The notes: generated by a model not told the origin, from the sequence alone. Positions 7,298 to 17,648 are shown, counted from the first letter of the stretch. The stretch: 64,000 nt of DNA from an uncultured Eubacterium sp. (GCA_900543485.1 UQRM01000003.1:62001-126000); one strand, 5' to 3'. Numbers and translations: made by a program.

Positions 7298-8830
7298 TCA
7301 GGCCAGCGATTCACCTGTCATTTCCTCAGGTATGTCAAGGTTCATCAGCTTCAGCAGGGTAGGCGCGATATCGCACAGCCTGCCGCCGTCCTTCAGCGTC
7401 ACAGGTTCGTTGGCGATGTGGACCAGTGGAACATCGTTGAGGGAGTGAGCCGTCACCACATTGCCGTCTTCATCCAGCATCACGTCTGCATTGCCGTGGT
7501 CCGCTGTCAGCAATATCTGGCCGTCTTTTTCCAGTATAGCGTCCACTATCTCTGGCACACATTTGTCCAGAGCTTCGATGGCCTTCACGGCAGCATCCAT
7601 CACCCCTGTGTGGCCTACCATATCGGCATTGGCGAAGTTAAGGATTATCACGTCGTATTTGTCGGTGGCTATGGCTTCCAGAACCTTGTCGGTGACCTGG
7701 AAGGCGCTCATTTCAGGCTGCAGGTCATAGGTGGCCACCTTAGGCGACGGCACCAGGATGCGATCCTCATTCCTGTTGGGAGCTTCCACACCTCCGTTGA
7801 AGAAGAAGGTCACATGGGCGTATTTTTCCGTCTCGGCTATCCTGAGCTGATGGAGACCCAGGTCTGCGATGTATTCTCCCAGAGTATTGTGCATCGTCTC
7901 AGGAGGGAAGGCCAGAGAAACGTTTGGCATTTCCGCGTCGTATTGGGTCATGCAGATGTAGCACAGGTCCGAAATGATCTTTTTGCGCTGGAACCCGTCG
8001 AAGCCGCTGTCCACGAAAGCTCTGGTTATTTCGCGGGCTCTGTCAGGCCTGAAATTGAACATGATCATGGCGTCGCCGTCGGATACGGGAACAGCTCCGT
8101 CGATCACTGTAGGCTGAACGAATTCATCGTTTTCATCACGTTCGTAGGCAGCAGTCACCGCTTCTGCAGCTGTCGGGACGTGTATGCCTTCCCCGGACGT
8201 CATGGCGTCGTATGCCTTTTCCACCCTGTCCCAGCGCTTGTCCCTGTCCATGGCGTAGTATCTGCCGGATACGGTGGCGATGGAGCCGATCCCCAGCTCT
8301 TTAAGATGGTCTGCCAGCATATCTATATATTTCCCGGCACATCTGGGCGGAACGTCCCTTCCATCCAGGAAGCAGTGGATCTGAAGCTTTTCTATGCCGT
8401 TCTGCCTGGCCAGATCGGTGAGGGCCAGCAGATGGTCGATATGGCTGTGGACGCCCCCGTCGGAGAGAAGTCCCAGCAGGTGGAGCGTCGAGTTGTTTTT
8501 CTTCACGTGGTCCACAGCCTTGAGGAAGGCCGGATTTTTGAAAAAGGAGCCGTCTTCGATGGCCTTCGTTATCATGGTGAGATCCTGGTAGACGACCCTT
8601 CCGGCGCCTATGTTGAGATGTCCTACCTCGGAATTCCCCATCTGCCCTTCGGGAAGGCCGACAGCCAGACCGCAGGCCTTGAGCGACGTGGACGGGTATT
8701 GTGAGAATATCCTGTCGAGATTGGGCTTTCTGGCAGCCGCTATGGCGTTGCCGTAAGATTCTTTATTGAGACCGTACCCATCTAATATCATCAGCATGGT
8801 CGGACGGTTGAAATTCTTCATGTTCTTCAC
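7298..8830 (-). CDS. gpmI: 2,3-bisphosphoglycerate-independent phosphoglycerate mutase
   Basis: A 510-residue glycolytic enzyme interconverting 3- and 2-phosphoglycerate. It is full length with the two-metal alkaline-phosphatase-superfamily core. Visible motifs are MLILDGYG at the N-terminus, the phosphoserine-loop region GNSEVGHLNIGAGRV, DGRDVPPRC and TVSGRYYAMDRDKRWDR, and the second metal site GHTGVMDAA with ADHGNAD near the C-terminus. Start at ATG 8830 with GAGGTGAAG upstream. It is a single gene with its own promoter and a strong terminator. In many Firmicutes gpmI sits in a glycolytic operon; here it stands alone. Confidence 0.95.
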   Translation of the reverse strand: MKNMKNFNRPTMLMILDGYGLNKESYGNAIAAARKPNLDRIFSQYPSTSLKACGLAVGLPEGQMGNSEVGHLNIGAGRVVYQDLTMITKAIEDGSFFKNPAFLKAVDHVKKNNSTLHLLGLLSDGGVHSHIDHLLALTDLARQNGIEKLQIHCFLDGRDVPPRCAGKYIDMLADHLKELGIGSIATVSGRYYAMDRDKRWDRVEKAYDAMTSGEGIHVPTAAEAVTAAYERDENDEFVQPTVIDGAVPVSDGDAMIMFNFRPDRAREITRAFVDSGFDGFQRKKIISDLCYICMTQYDAEMPNVSLAFPPETMHNTLGEYIADLGLHQLRIAETEKYAHVTFFFNGGVEAPNRNEDRILVPSPKVATYDLQPEMSAFQVTDKVLEAIATDKYDVIILNFANADMVGHTGVMDAAVKAIEALDKCVPEIVDAILEKDGQILLTADHGNADVMLDEDGNVVTAHSLNDVPLVHIANEPVTLKDGGRLCDIAPTLLKLMNLDIPEEMTGESLA

Positions 8831-8853
8831 CTCGCATTATTATGATGATTTAT

Positions 8854-8883
8854 ATTATACACCAAACGGAGGCAGTTTGTCGG
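8854..8883 (-). promoter_or_regulatory. Promoter for gpmI
   Basis: On the minus strand: CCGACA (8883-8878), an 18-base spacer and TATAAT (8859-8854), with TG directly before the -10. It is 24 bases from the start codon. Confidence 0.6.
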
Positions 8884-8951
8884 AAAAATCGTGATTTGGA
8901 CGCCTGCCGGACTTCACACCGGTCTTTGTCTGTGATGAAGTGTGTGCAGGG

Positions 8952-9208
8952 TTTATGCCTAAAACAGTATTGCTACAGATGGTTTTTAGCATAAATGACA
9001 GTTTTGAGGAGTTCTTGCCGAGGGCAAAATGCTAAAGACTGCGATAAATCAATTTGTTTTGGCATAAAATTTGTGTGTTGGCTTTCGAAATATGCTAAAA
9101 GGATTGATTTGAAAACGAGTTATAGGCATTTGGATATTGCCGAAGCCGTATCAAAAGCGCTATTTATGCCTAAAAGTCATGAAAATTTCAGGGTGTTGGC
9201 ATATTTTG
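8952..9208. repeat. Array of alternating inverted motifs (GCATAAA / TATGCCTAAAA)
   Basis: Four imperfect units of about 65-75 bp. Each has a forward motif (TTTATGCCTAAAA-like at 8952, 9026, 9088, 9162) and its reverse complement (TTTTTAGCATAAAT-like at 8983, 9057, 9121, 9196). Each pair can fold into a hairpin with a variable loop. Together with the addA promoter this accounts for the 500-base gap between gpmI and addA. A 94-codon frame across it arises from the repeats and is not called as a gene. Confidence 0.6.
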
Positions 9209-9256
9209 CGAAGTACCGGTGGCAGAATCGGGACAGATATGCCTGCCGGGAGAGCC

Positions 9257-9285
9257 TTTTCAGCCGGGGGCGAGTCTGATATAAT
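9257..9285 (+). promoter_or_regulatory. Extended -10 promoter for addA
   Basis: TTTTCA (9257-9262), a 17-base spacer and TATAAT (9280-9285) preceded by TGA. It lies 50 bases upstream of the chosen addA start. Confidence 0.6.
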
Positions 9286-9334
9286 TGGGATATCGCACGG
9301 AAGCCGGGAGAAAAGGGCGGAAAAAGAGAAAAGG

Positions 9335-12300
9335 ATGGAAGCGCTTATGGAGTGGACGAAACCACAGAAAGAGACGATAGAGACCAGAGGGAAAAATATC
9401 CTGGTGTCAGCGGCGGCAGGATCGGGAAAGACGGCGGTGCTTATAGAGCGGATAACAAGACTGGTCATAGATGAGAAGACGGATATAGACAGGTTCCTCA
9501 TAACAACTTTCACCAATGCGGCGGCGGCGGAGATGAAGAGCCGCCTGGAAAAGGCCATATCGAAGCAGATGGATGAGCCGGGAGCCGACAGGAGCTTCCT
9601 GAGGCGGCAGCTTTCCATGATGCCGAGAGCTAACATCAGCACTTTCCATACCTTCGCCCTGGAAGTGATGAGGCGATACTTTTACCTTACGGATCTGGAG
9701 CCGGGGTTTTCCATTGGAGATGATGTAGAGGCATCAATCATGAAAAATGACGCAGCGGCCCGGCTTTTTGAGGACAGGTTCGGGGAGGATTACGATGCCT
9801 TCTCACTTTTCCTGAGGAAATACAGCAGCGACAGGAGCGAAGAGCGGATAAAGAAGAACATCATATCGCTGTATGATGAGATGCGCAGCATTCCTCAGTA
9901 TATGGATTGGGCGGAGAGGACGTCGCGGCTCTTGGATGCCAAGTCACCGTCGGAAGCGCTGGGGCTTACAGGTTTTATAGCGGACGAAGTGGAAAAAGGT
10001 GTGGCAGAGGCTTGCAGGCTCTACGAAAGAGCGGCGCAGACGCTGGAAGAGGCCGGCATAGACAGTCTCAGCGAGAAGGCGGCTCAGGATGTGGAGAAGC
10101 TGACAGATATGGCGGAAAGGCTCGGGCAAAAAGACGCGGCGGCTGAAAAGCTGGAGCTTTTCAAGGATTTCATATCGACAGTGAAGTTCAATCAGATGCG
10201 GGCGGCCAAGAGCCAGCAGGAGGATTATGACCAGGTAAAGGAACAGGTGTCCAGGCTGAGAAAGGGCGGTAAGAAAGCGCTGGATGACTTGAAGAAGAAG
10301 TATTTCGCCAGGACCATGGAGGATTACGACGAGGAGCTGCGAGCCGGATACGAGGACACCATGTATCTGACGGGGCTGCTGAAGGAGTTTGAAGAGATCT
10401 TCAGGGAAATGAAGGCCGACAGGAACATGGTGGACTTTGACGATGTGATGCACTACGCCATCCTCATACTCCGGGACGATATGGCGGCGGACGAATACAG
10501 GAAGAGATTCAGATACATATTCATAGACGAGTTTCAGGACAGCAATATGCTCCAGGAGGCCATCGTCGGAAGGATAACCGACGGGAGAAACCTGTTCATG
10601 GTAGGCGATGTGAAGCAGAGCATATACAAGTTCAGGCTGGCGGAGCCGGAGATATTCAGGAGGAAATATCAGCTGTACGCACGGCAGTCAGAGGAAAACA
10701 GTGTGAAGATAGACCTCAACAGCAATTTCAGGAGCAAGCTGCTTGTCACGGAGACTGTCAACAGAGTCTTCTCGTCAGCTATGGAGGGGTATGATGAGAA
10801 CGCACGGCTGAAATGCACGGTGGACAAGGTCCATCCCGGCATGGCGACTCAATGCCATATAGTGGACGGCAGTGAGGCTGAGGACATCCGCGGAGACCTC
10901 GATCCTGAGGCACAGCTGGTGGCGGAGCTGATAAGGGAAAGCCTGGGAAATGAGATATATGATGTAAAGAAGGGCGTCGCCAGAAAGGTGGAATACAGAG
11001 ACATCGTCGTCCTTTCCAGAAGCAGGTCAGCCATCGGAAGGATGGAGCGGTTTCTGAACAACGAAGGGATCCCGGCCTACGGAGAGAATACGGGCGGGTA
11101 TTTCGAGACAGTGGAAGTTCAGGTGTTCGTCAATCTGCTGAGGATAATCGATAACACCCGTCAGGACATCCCGCTGATATCGGTGATGCGCTCTCCGGTA
11201 TTCGATTTTCATGTCAGGGAGCTGGCGGCGGTGAGGATAGAGACGCGGGACGGCAGCTTTTACGACGCGGTCAGGGCGTTTGCGGAGGCAGATCATGGCG
11301 GCGACGAAGATGCAGCCGCGCTGGCGGCGAAGATAGAGGAGATGTTTCACCAGATAGCCTGCTGGAAGGAGCTGAAGAACACCGTGACGCTGGAGGAGCT
11401 GACCAGGATACTGCTTTACGATACAGGATATTTCGACTACTGCAGCGGCCTTCCGGCCGGTAAAAGGAGGATATCTAACCTGAGGCTCCTGGTGGAAAAG
11501 GCGGGGCAGTTCGAGCAGAACAGCCACAGTGGCCTATATGGCTTCATATCATATATCGAAGCAATGAAAAAGAACAACATATCCATAGGGGAGGCCAAGG
11601 TACTGGGAGAGGGAGAGAATGTCGTAAGAGTCATGACAGCCCACAAGAGCAAGGGCCTGGAATTCCCCATCGTCATCCTGACCGGGATGGGCCGCATGAT
11701 AAGATATCGAGGGGCAGGGACATCCACGGTCATGCACAAGGATCTGGCTCTCGGGATGCCCCATGTGGATCTGGAAGGCAAATGGCACAGGAAAACTTTG
11801 CTGCAGCGTGTCATAGAGGCGAAGAAAGCAGAGGAGGAGCTGGAGGAAGAAATAAGGATACTTTACGTGGCTATGACGAGAGCCATGGATCAGTTATTGC
11901 TGACAGGGACGGTGAAGGATCCGGAGAAACTGGAAGAGAGCGGAGGAAAGGCCGGATCTTTCCTGGAGATGATCTATGCGCCGATGAAAGAGGCAGGAGA
12001 GACGATAGAAATACACAGAGGTGGAGCAGGCGCTGTTCTTCAGGCGAGACAGGCGGTATCGGATATCCATATGGCAGATATATTCGACAGGAGCCGGAAG
12101 GAGCGGAACGAGGAAGCGATCCAGCTGATAGATGAAAGGCTTTCATTTATATATCCGTATGAGGATGCTGCCGGCGTCAAGTCAAAATATTCCGCTACTG
12201 AGATGAGCAGAGCAGGACTTTCGGAGAGAGACAGGAGGATAACGGCGGCTGACTTCATGCGGCCTGATTTTTCTGTGGAAAAGAAGCAGCTGACGGCAGC

Positions 12301-12820
12301 CCAGGCAGGGACGGCAATGCATCTGGTGATGGAAAAGCTGGATTTCAGACAGGCGCTGTCCCTGGGAAAGGGATACATCCGCCAGGTGGCCGAAGAGCTT
12401 CACAGGGATCAGCGGCTGTCTGACGAGGAGATGGAAGCCGTGGATATAGATAACATCGACGCCTTTTTCCGTCAGGACGTGGGAAGGCGGGCCGCGACGG
12501 CGGAAGTCATGTACAAGGAACGGGAATTCATATCCAGCCGAAGGATAAAGGGAGCGGAAGTCATCGTCCAGGGTATGATAGACTGCTATTTCCAGGAGGA
12601 TGACGGGCTGGTCCTCATCGACTACAAGAACACTCATGCGGACGGCGAAGCGGATGAAGAGGAGACAGTCAGACGGTACGAAGGCCAGATGAGGATATAT
12701 GCGGAAGCTCTTGAGGAGGCCGGCGGCAAAGCAGTGAAGGAAGCTTATCTGTATCTTTTCGGTCTGAAAAAATTCATTCCTGTAAAAATCGCGGATCAAA
12801 CAAAAATTTTTTTCAAATAA
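9335..12820 (+). CDS. addA: ATP-dependent helicase-nuclease subunit A (AddA)
   Basis: About 1161 residues. AddAB processes double-strand breaks for RecA loading. Superfamily 1 helicase motifs run in order: SAAAGSGKT (Walker A), FIDEFQD (Walker B), GDVKQSIYKFR, MTAHKSKGLEFP and LYVAMTRA. The C-terminal RecB-like nuclease is intact: GMIDCYF, then VLIDYKNT with the D and K, then the QMRIYAEAL helix. No addB is present on either side, although the two genes are usually adjacent. Start at ATG 9335; ATG 9347 is an alternative. A longer frame to 9137 runs through the repeat array and is rejected. Confidence 0.9.
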   Translation: MEALMEWTKPQKETIETRGKNILVSAAAGSGKTAVLIERITRLVIDEKTDIDRFLITTFTNAAAAEMKSRLEKAISKQMDEPGADRSFLRRQLSMMPRANISTFHTFALEVMRRYFYLTDLEPGFSIGDDVEASIMKNDAAARLFEDRFGEDYDAFSLFLRKYSSDRSEERIKKNIISLYDEMRSIPQYMDWAERTSRLLDAKSPSEALGLTGFIADEVEKGVAEACRLYERAAQTLEEAGIDSLSEKAAQDVEKLTDMAERLGQKDAAAEKLELFKDFISTVKFNQMRAAKSQQEDYDQVKEQVSRLRKGGKKALDDLKKKYFARTMEDYDEELRAGYEDTMYLTGLLKEFEEIFREMKADRNMVDFDDVMHYAILILRDDMAADEYRKRFRYIFIDEFQDSNMLQEAIVGRITDGRNLFMVGDVKQSIYKFRLAEPEIFRRKYQLYARQSEENSVKIDLNSNFRSKLLVTETVNRVFSSAMEGYDENARLKCTVDKVHPGMATQCHIVDGSEAEDIRGDLDPEAQLVAELIRESLGNEIYDVKKGVARKVEYRDIVVLSRSRSAIGRMERFLNNEGIPAYGENTGGYFETVEVQVFVNLLRIIDNTRQDIPLISVMRSPVFDFHVRELAAVRIETRDGSFYDAVRAFAEADHGGDEDAAALAAKIEEMFHQIACWKELKNTVTLEELTRILLYDTGYFDYCSGLPAGKRRISNLRLLVEKAGQFEQNSHSGLYGFISYIEAMKKNNISIGEAKVLGEGENVVRVMTAHKSKGLEFPIVILTGMGRMIRYRGAGTSTVMHKDLALGMPHVDLEGKWHRKTLLQRVIEAKKAEEELEEEIRILYVAMTRAMDQLLLTGTVKDPEKLEESGGKAGSFLEMIYAPMKEAGETIEIHRGGAGAVLQARQAVSDIHMADIFDRSRKERNEEAIQLIDERLSFIYPYEDAAGVKSKYSATEMSRAGLSERDRRITAADFMRPDFSVEKKQLTAAQAGTAMHLVMEKLDFRQALSLGKGYIRQVAEELHRDQRLSDEEMEAVDIDNIDAFFRQDVGRRAATAEVMYKEREFISSRRIKGAEVIVQGMIDCYFQEDDGLVLIDYKNTHADGEADEEETVRRYEGQMRIYAEALEEAGGKAVKEAYLYLFGLKKFIPVKIADQTKIFFK

Positions 12821-12823
12821 GTG

Positions 12824-12852
12824 TTGACATTGATGACATGCAGTGGTAAATT
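12824..12852 (+). promoter_or_regulatory. Heat-shock operon promoter
   Basis: TTGACA (12824-12829), a 17-base spacer and TAAATT (12847-12852), with TG one base before the -10. The CIRCE operator begins 10 bases downstream, at the expected transcription start. Confidence 0.85.
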
Positions 12853-12862
12853 TAAACTGTAG

Positions 12863-12889
12863 TTAGCACTCGGAGATAAAGAGTGCTAA
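12863..12889 (+). promoter_or_regulatory. CIRCE operator (HrcA binding site)
   Basis: A perfect CIRCE element: TTAGCACTC (12863-12871), a 9-base spacer and GAGTGCTAA (12881-12889). HrcA bound here represses the operon and is released on heat shock when GroEL is titrated. It is the only copy in the window. Confidence 0.97.
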
Positions 12890-12905
12890 CAACGGGAGGT
12901 CGAAG

Positions 12906-13955
12906 ATGAATTTAAGCGAGAGAAAACTGAAGATATTACAGGCTATCATAGCTGACTTCATCAGGACTGCCGAACCGGTAGGGTCCAGGACTATATCCAA
13001 GAATTATGAATTGGGTGTCAGTCCCGCGACCATAAGAAACGAAATGTCGGATCTGGAGGAGATGGGTTATCTGACCCATCCTCATACGTCATCGGGCAGG
13101 GTGCCTTCCGAGAAGGCATACAGGCTTTATGTTAACGAGATGATGAAAAAGCGTGAGCTGACGGAGGAAGAAAAGGATGCCATAGCGGCACAGCTTCACA
13201 GCAATGTGTCCGAACTGGAGAAGATAGTCCAGAGGGCAGCCCATATATTGTCTGAGATAACCAATCTGACGGCCTTCGCCATGACGCCTAAACAGGATCA
13301 GGACACACTCAAATATGTGAACCTGCTTCCTGTGGACGAGCACACGGTAGTGCTGATGATCGTCTCGGAAAGCGGCCGGGTATCCAATACGTCGGTACAC
13401 ATGAACAGGCCTGCTTCTGAGGAGACACTGAGGATACTGGCCAAGATGATGACATATAATTATCGAGGCAAGACGCTGAGTGAAGCGTTGACTTTTGATA
13501 TCATAAAGTCATTCAAGGCGGATGCTGAATCGATGGCGATGTTTGAAAACGAGATCGTTCCTAATTTTATCAAGACGTTGGAAGACATGCTCAATGTCAA
13601 TCTGTATATGGATGGACTTACCAACATATTCTCCATCCCTGAGTATAACGACCTTGATAAGGCGAAGGTTTTCCTGGAAATGGTCAGCAGGAAGGAGGAT
13701 TTCACCAGGACCCTGATAAACAGGGAAAACGGAGTGATAATAACCATAGGGAACGAGAACCAGAATGAGCTGATGCAGGATTGCAGCCTCATCACGGCAA
13801 CCTATCACGTAGACGGCAAGATGGTGGGCAAGATAGGAGTGGTAGGACCTACGAGGATGCGGTACGGTGAGGTTACCTCAGTCGTTGAGTACCTTACGGA
13901 TAACATAAGCAGGGCATTTATGATCACGGAAGGAGACGAGGATGACAAAGATTGA
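12906..13955 (+). CDS. hrcA: Heat-inducible transcription repressor HrcA
   Basis: A 349-residue repressor of class I heat-shock genes, autoregulated through the CIRCE element 17 bases upstream. The N-terminal winged helix includes VGSRTISKNYELGVSPATIRNEMSDLEEMGYLTHPHTSSGRVPSEKAYR, the family's most conserved stretch (shown here by its ends; residues about 24-72). The C-terminal GAF-like part includes IGNENQ and GKIGVVGPTRMRYGEV. AACGGGAGG precedes the ATG. First gene of hrcA-grpE-dnaK-dnaJ. Confidence 0.97.
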   Translation: MNLSERKLKILQAIIADFIRTAEPVGSRTISKNYELGVSPATIRNEMSDLEEMGYLTHPHTSSGRVPSEKAYRLYVNEMMKKRELTEEEKDAIAAQLHSNVSELEKIVQRAAHILSEITNLTAFAMTPKQDQDTLKYVNLLPVDEHTVVLMIVSESGRVSNTSVHMNRPASEETLRILAKMMTYNYRGKTLSEALTFDIIKSFKADAESMAMFENEIVPNFIKTLEDMLNVNLYMDGLTNIFSIPEYNDLDKAKVFLEMVSRKEDFTRTLINRENGVIITIGNENQNELMQDCSLITATYHVDGKMVGKIGVVGPTRMRYGEVTSVVEYLTDNISRAFMITEGDEDDKD

Positions 13956-14523
13956 CGCGGAAGATATAAAGAAAGAAAAGACGGAAGAGGCCGGGGCTCA
14001 GGAAAACGCTTCCCAGGATGTGAAGGATGAAGACGCCCGAAAAGGGCAGTCTGAAGGCACGACCGGTGAGAAAGCTGAAGAAGCAGAAGCCTCTCCCGAT
14101 AAAAAAGACGCTGATGAAGACAGCGATACCAGATACCTGCGGCTTATGGCTGATTTTCAGAACTATAAGAAGCGGGTGGAAAAAGAAAAGACAGATCTTT
14201 ATTCATACGCCAATGAGAAGCTGATAACCGAAATGCTGGAGGTGCTGGACAATTTTGAAAGAGCGCTGGGACAGGATGAAGCGGGAGACGGCTTCAAAGA
14301 GGGTATGGAAATGATATTCAAGCAGCTCAGGAACGTACTTGAAAAGTCCGGCCTGGCTGAGATCGCAGCGCTGGGAGAGGAGTTCGATCCGAACTTCCAC
14401 AACGCGGTGATGAAGGAGGAAACTGAAGAATACGAAAGCGGCAAGGTTTCCGGCGTTATGCAAAAAGGCTATACCCTGAACGGGAAGGTGATCAGACCGT
14501 CCATGGTAAAGGTCGCAGACTAG
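13942..14523 (+). CDS. grpE: Nucleotide exchange factor GrpE
   Basis: 193 residues. An acidic disordered N-terminus of about 60 residues is followed by the long coiled coil (RYLRLMADFQNYKKRVEKEK) and the beta-wing domain ending NGKVIRPSMVKVAD, the standard GrpE terminus. It stimulates ADP release from DnaK. It overlaps hrcA by 14 bases, implying translational coupling. Confidence 0.96.
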   Translation: MTKIDAEDIKKEKTEEAGAQENASQDVKDEDARKGQSEGTTGEKAEEAEASPDKKDADEDSDTRYLRLMADFQNYKKRVEKEKTDLYSYANEKLITEMLEVLDNFERALGQDEAGDGFKEGMEMIFKQLRNVLEKSGLAEIAALGEEFDPNFHNAVMKEETEEYESGKVSGVMQKGYTLNGKVIRPSMVKVAD

Positions 14524-14556
14524 CTTTCGAAATCATATATTGAGGAGGAAAACAAA

Positions 14557-16437
14557 ATGGGAAAAGTAATAGGAATCGACTTAGGAACTACAAACTCGTG
14601 CGTAGCGGTTCTTGAAGGGGGAGAACCTGTAGTAATAGCTAACGCGGAGGGAAACAGGACCACGCCATCGGTAGTGGGATTTGCCAAAAACGGTGAAAGA
14701 CTGGTAGGCGAGACAGCCAAAAGACAGGCCATCACCAATCCGGAGAGAACGATCTCTTCCATCAAGAGGCATATGGGAACGGATTACACGGTAGAGATAG
14801 ACGGCAAAAAATATACACCACAGGATATATCGGCAATGATCCTGAGCAAGCTGAGAGCTGACGCTGAAAGCTATCTCGGCGAGAAAGTAACGGAAGCCGT
14901 GATCACGGTACCGGCGTATTTTACCGACAGCCAGAAGCAGGCTACCAAGGACGCGGGAAAGATCGCGGGCCTGGATGTAAAGAGGATCATCAACGAGCCT
15001 ACGGCGGCGTCACTGGCTTACGGTCTCGATAAAGACGAGGCTCAGCATAAGATACTGGTATATGACCTGGGTGGCGGTACCTTCGACGTATCCATCCTGG
15101 AACTGGGAGACGGCGTATTCGAAGTACTGGCCACCAACGGCGACAACAAGCTGGGCGGCGATGACTTCGATGAAGCGTTGCTGAACTTCATGGCTGACAG
15201 CTTCGCCAAGGAAAACGGAGTGGATCTGAGAAACGACAAGATGGCGCTTCAGAGACTCAAGGAAGCCGCTGAAAAGGCCAAGAAAGAGCTTTCCAGCGCA
15301 CAGACGACAAACGTCAACCTGCCGTTCATCACGGTAAACGAAAACGGACCTCTCCACATGAATATGGATATAACCAGAGCTAAATTCGAGCAGCTGACAG
15401 AGGGACTGGTAAACAGGACCATCGGCCCTATGAACAAGGCCATGGCCGATGCCGGAGTAAGCAACAGCGACATTTCCAAGGTAATACTGGTAGGCGGTTC
15501 CACCAGGATACCGGCTGTACAGGAAGCCGTAAAGAAGGTGACAGGCAAGGAGCCGTTCAAGGGTATAAATCCTGACGAGTGCGTAGCCATCGGAGCAGCT
15601 ATCCAGGCAGGCGTGCTTACGGGAGAGGTAAACGACGTATTGCTGCTGGACGTAACTCCGCTGTCATTGTCCATCGAGACGCTGGGCGGCGTAGCTACCA
15701 AGCTCATCGAGAGAAATACGACGATACCTACGAAGAAGAGCCAGATCTTCTCGACGGCCGCCGATAACCAGACTGCTGTAGATATCCACGTAATGCAGGG
15801 CGAGAGAGAAATGGCTGCCGACAACACTACTCTGGGAAGGTTCCAGCTGACAGGCATTCCACCGGCCCCACGTGGTGTCCCTCAGATCGAGGTGACTTTC
15901 GATATCGACGCCAACGGCATCGTAAACGTAAGCGCCAAGGATATGGGAACCGGTAAGGAGCAGAGCATCACTATCACTTCATCGACGAAGCTGTCGGAGG
16001 ACGAGATAAACGCCAAGGTAAAGGAAGCCGAGCAGTATGCTGAGCAGGACAAGAAGAGAAAAGAAGAGATAGAGATCAGGAACAGAGCCGAGACGCTGGT
16101 ATACGAGACCGAGAAGAACGTCAAGGAGCTGGAAAATTCCCTCTCCGAAGAAGAGAAAAATGATATCAACGCAGCTAAGGATGAGCTTTCCAAGGCTCTG
16201 GAAGCCAACAACATCGAAGATATCAAGGCTAAGACAGAGAAGCTGACAGAGAAATTCCACACCATATCGGCCAAGATGTATCAGCAGCAGGCTCAGGCAC
16301 AGCAGGGCGCGGATCCTAACATGGGAGCAGGCGCAGGAGCAGCAGGAGCGGCAGGCGGGACCAATGCCGGCGGTGCTCAGGACGACAATGTTGTCGATGC
16401 CGATTACGAGGTTGTTGATGAGGATAAGGATAAATAA
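14557..16437 (+). CDS. dnaK: Chaperone protein DnaK (Hsp70)
   Basis: A 626-residue Hsp70. The ATPase domain has [28 protein letters not shown] and [14 protein letters not shown]. The linker [12 protein letters not shown] leads to the substrate-binding domain and helical lid. The tail is Gln/Ala/Gly-rich, ending [14 protein letters not shown], close to the usual EEVK-type acidic tail. It lacks the extra insertion in the ATPase domain seen in proteobacterial DnaK, as expected for Gram-positives. GGAGGAAAAC precedes the start. Confidence 0.98.
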   Translation: MGKVIGIDLGTTNSCVAVLEGGEPVVIANAEGNRTTPSVVGFAKNGERLVGETAKRQAITNPERTISSIKRHMGTDYTVEIDGKKYTPQDISAMILSKLRADAESYLGEKVTEAVITVPAYFTDSQKQATKDAGKIAGLDVKRIINEPTAASLAYGLDKDEAQHKILVYDLGGGTFDVSILELGDGVFEVLATNGDNKLGGDDFDEALLNFMADSFAKENGVDLRNDKMALQRLKEAAEKAKKELSSAQTTNVNLPFITVNENGPLHMNMDITRAKFEQLTEGLVNRTIGPMNKAMADAGVSNSDISKVILVGGSTRIPAVQEAVKKVTGKEPFKGINPDECVAIGAAIQAGVLTGEVNDVLLLDVTPLSLSIETLGGVATKLIERNTTIPTKKSQIFSTAADNQTAVDIHVMQGEREMAADNTTLGRFQLTGIPPAPRGVPQIEVTFDIDANGIVNVSAKDMGTGKEQSITITSSTKLSEDEINAKVKEAEQYAEQDKKRKEEIEIRNRAETLVYETEKNVKELENSLSEEEKNDINAAKDELSKALEANNIEDIKAKTEKLTEKFHTISAKMYQQQAQAQQGADPNMGAGAGAAGAAGGTNAGGAQDDNVVDADYEVVDEDKDK

Positions 16438-17594
16438 TGGCAGATAAGAGAGATTATTACGAGGTCCTTGGATTGAAGAAGGGGGCCAGTGATGATGAGA
16501 TAAAGAAAGCATTCAGAAAAATGGCAATGAAATATCACCCGGATAAAAATCCGGGTGATAAAAATGCCGAGGAGAAATTCAAGGAGATCAACGAGGCATA
16601 TGCCGTACTTTCCGATCCTGAGAAGAAAGAAAAATACGACAGGTTCGGGCACGCGGGAGTCGATCCCAATTCGGGCTTCGGCGGTGCGGGAGGCGGCTTT
16701 GGAGGCTTTGGAGGCTTCGGTGGCTTCGAGGATATCTTCGATATGTTCGGCGGCGCTTTCGGCGGTTTTGGCGGAGGTGGCAGGAACAATTCCAGGAGGA
16801 ATGGCCCGAGAAAGGGCAGCGATCTTCAGAAAGCTATAACCATAGAATTTGAAGAAGCGGCCTTCGGTTGTAAGAAACAGATACGCATCAGCAAGCTGGT
16901 CAAGTGTAAGACCTGCGGAGGCAGCGGCGCGGCACCGGGGACATCCAAGAAGACATGTCCTAAGTGCGGCGGCACTGGGGAGATAAGGACGTCTCAGCGA
17001 ACTCCGCTGGGGACGTTCCAGAGCGTGTCGCCATGTCCTGACTGTAACGGGACGGGAGAGATAAATGAGACTCCTTGCAAAGACTGCGGAGGTAGCGGAC
17101 GCGTCAAGGACAACGTTACTATATCAGTGACTATACCGGCAGGCGTGGACAATGAATCGGTCATACCTATCAAGGGACAGGGAGAGCCGGGTATCAACGG
17201 AGGTCCTGACGGAGACCTTTACATCGTGATAAACGTCAAGCCTCATAAGCTCTTTGAACGCCGTGGACAGGATCTGTGGCTGGAGATACCTATCACTTTC
17301 GATCAGGCTGCTCTCGGCGACGATATAGTCGTACCGACTTTAGAGGAAAAGGTTTCATACAAAGTCCCTGCCGGGACTCAGCCGGGAACTGTGTTCAGGC
17401 TCAAAGGCAAAGGTATCAAGAGCGTCAGAAGCAGTAAAAAAGGTGACTTGTACGTCAAAGTTACGCTGGAGATACCTACCAAGCTCAACGCTAAACAGAA
17501 GAAGGCCATTGCGACCATGGCCAAGAGTGTTACCAGTGACTGTTATCATAAAAAGAGCAGTTTCCTGGATTCCATCAAAGAATTTTTCTCTTAG
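16437..17594 (+). CDS. dnaJ: Chaperone protein DnaJ
   Basis: A 385-residue type I Hsp40. J domain with HPD (YHPDKNPGD) at residues about 33-35, then a Gly/Phe-rich linker (about 75-120). Four zinc-binding CxxCxGxG motifs follow ([32 protein letters not shown]), then the C-terminal substrate-binding domains. It delivers clients to DnaK and stimulates its ATPase. It overlaps the dnaK stop by one base (TAATG), so the two are translationally coupled. It is the last gene before a strong terminator. Confidence 0.97.
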   Translation: MADKRDYYEVLGLKKGASDDEIKKAFRKMAMKYHPDKNPGDKNAEEKFKEINEAYAVLSDPEKKEKYDRFGHAGVDPNSGFGGAGGGFGGFGGFGGFEDIFDMFGGAFGGFGGGGRNNSRRNGPRKGSDLQKAITIEFEEAAFGCKKQIRISKLVKCKTCGGSGAAPGTSKKTCPKCGGTGEIRTSQRTPLGTFQSVSPCPDCNGTGEINETPCKDCGGSGRVKDNVTISVTIPAGVDNESVIPIKGQGEPGINGGPDGDLYIVINVKPHKLFERRGQDLWLEIPITFDQAALGDDIVVPTLEEKVSYKVPAGTQPGTVFRLKGKGIKSVRSSKKGDLYVKVTLEIPTKLNAKQKKAIATMAKSVTSDCYHKKSSFLDSIKEFFS

Positions 17595-17613
17595 AGGATC
17601 CAAGGTGTATAAT

Positions 17614-17648
17614 ATAGAGTGCAGACCTGTATATAGTCTGCACTCTAT
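17614..17648 (+). terminator. Rho-independent terminator of the dnaK operon
   Basis: A perfect 13-bp stem (ATAGAGTGCAGAC 17614-17626 with 17636-17648) and a 9-base loop, with a short T run. It begins 20 bases after dnaJ. Confidence 0.8.

Noticed and set aside
7277-8704. A 475-codon plus-strand frame opposite gpmI
   Set aside because: It is antisense to a complete, unmistakable gpmI and its translation has no recognisable domain; it is a shadow of codon bias.
8995-9279. A 94-codon frame upstream of addA
   Set aside because: It lies across the inverted-motif array and the addA promoter; its sequence follows the repeats, and no ribosome binding site is seen.
9137-9334. N-terminal extension of AddA by 66 codons
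   Set aside because: It would place the start upstream of the promoter and inside the repeat array; homologs begin near the chosen methionine.
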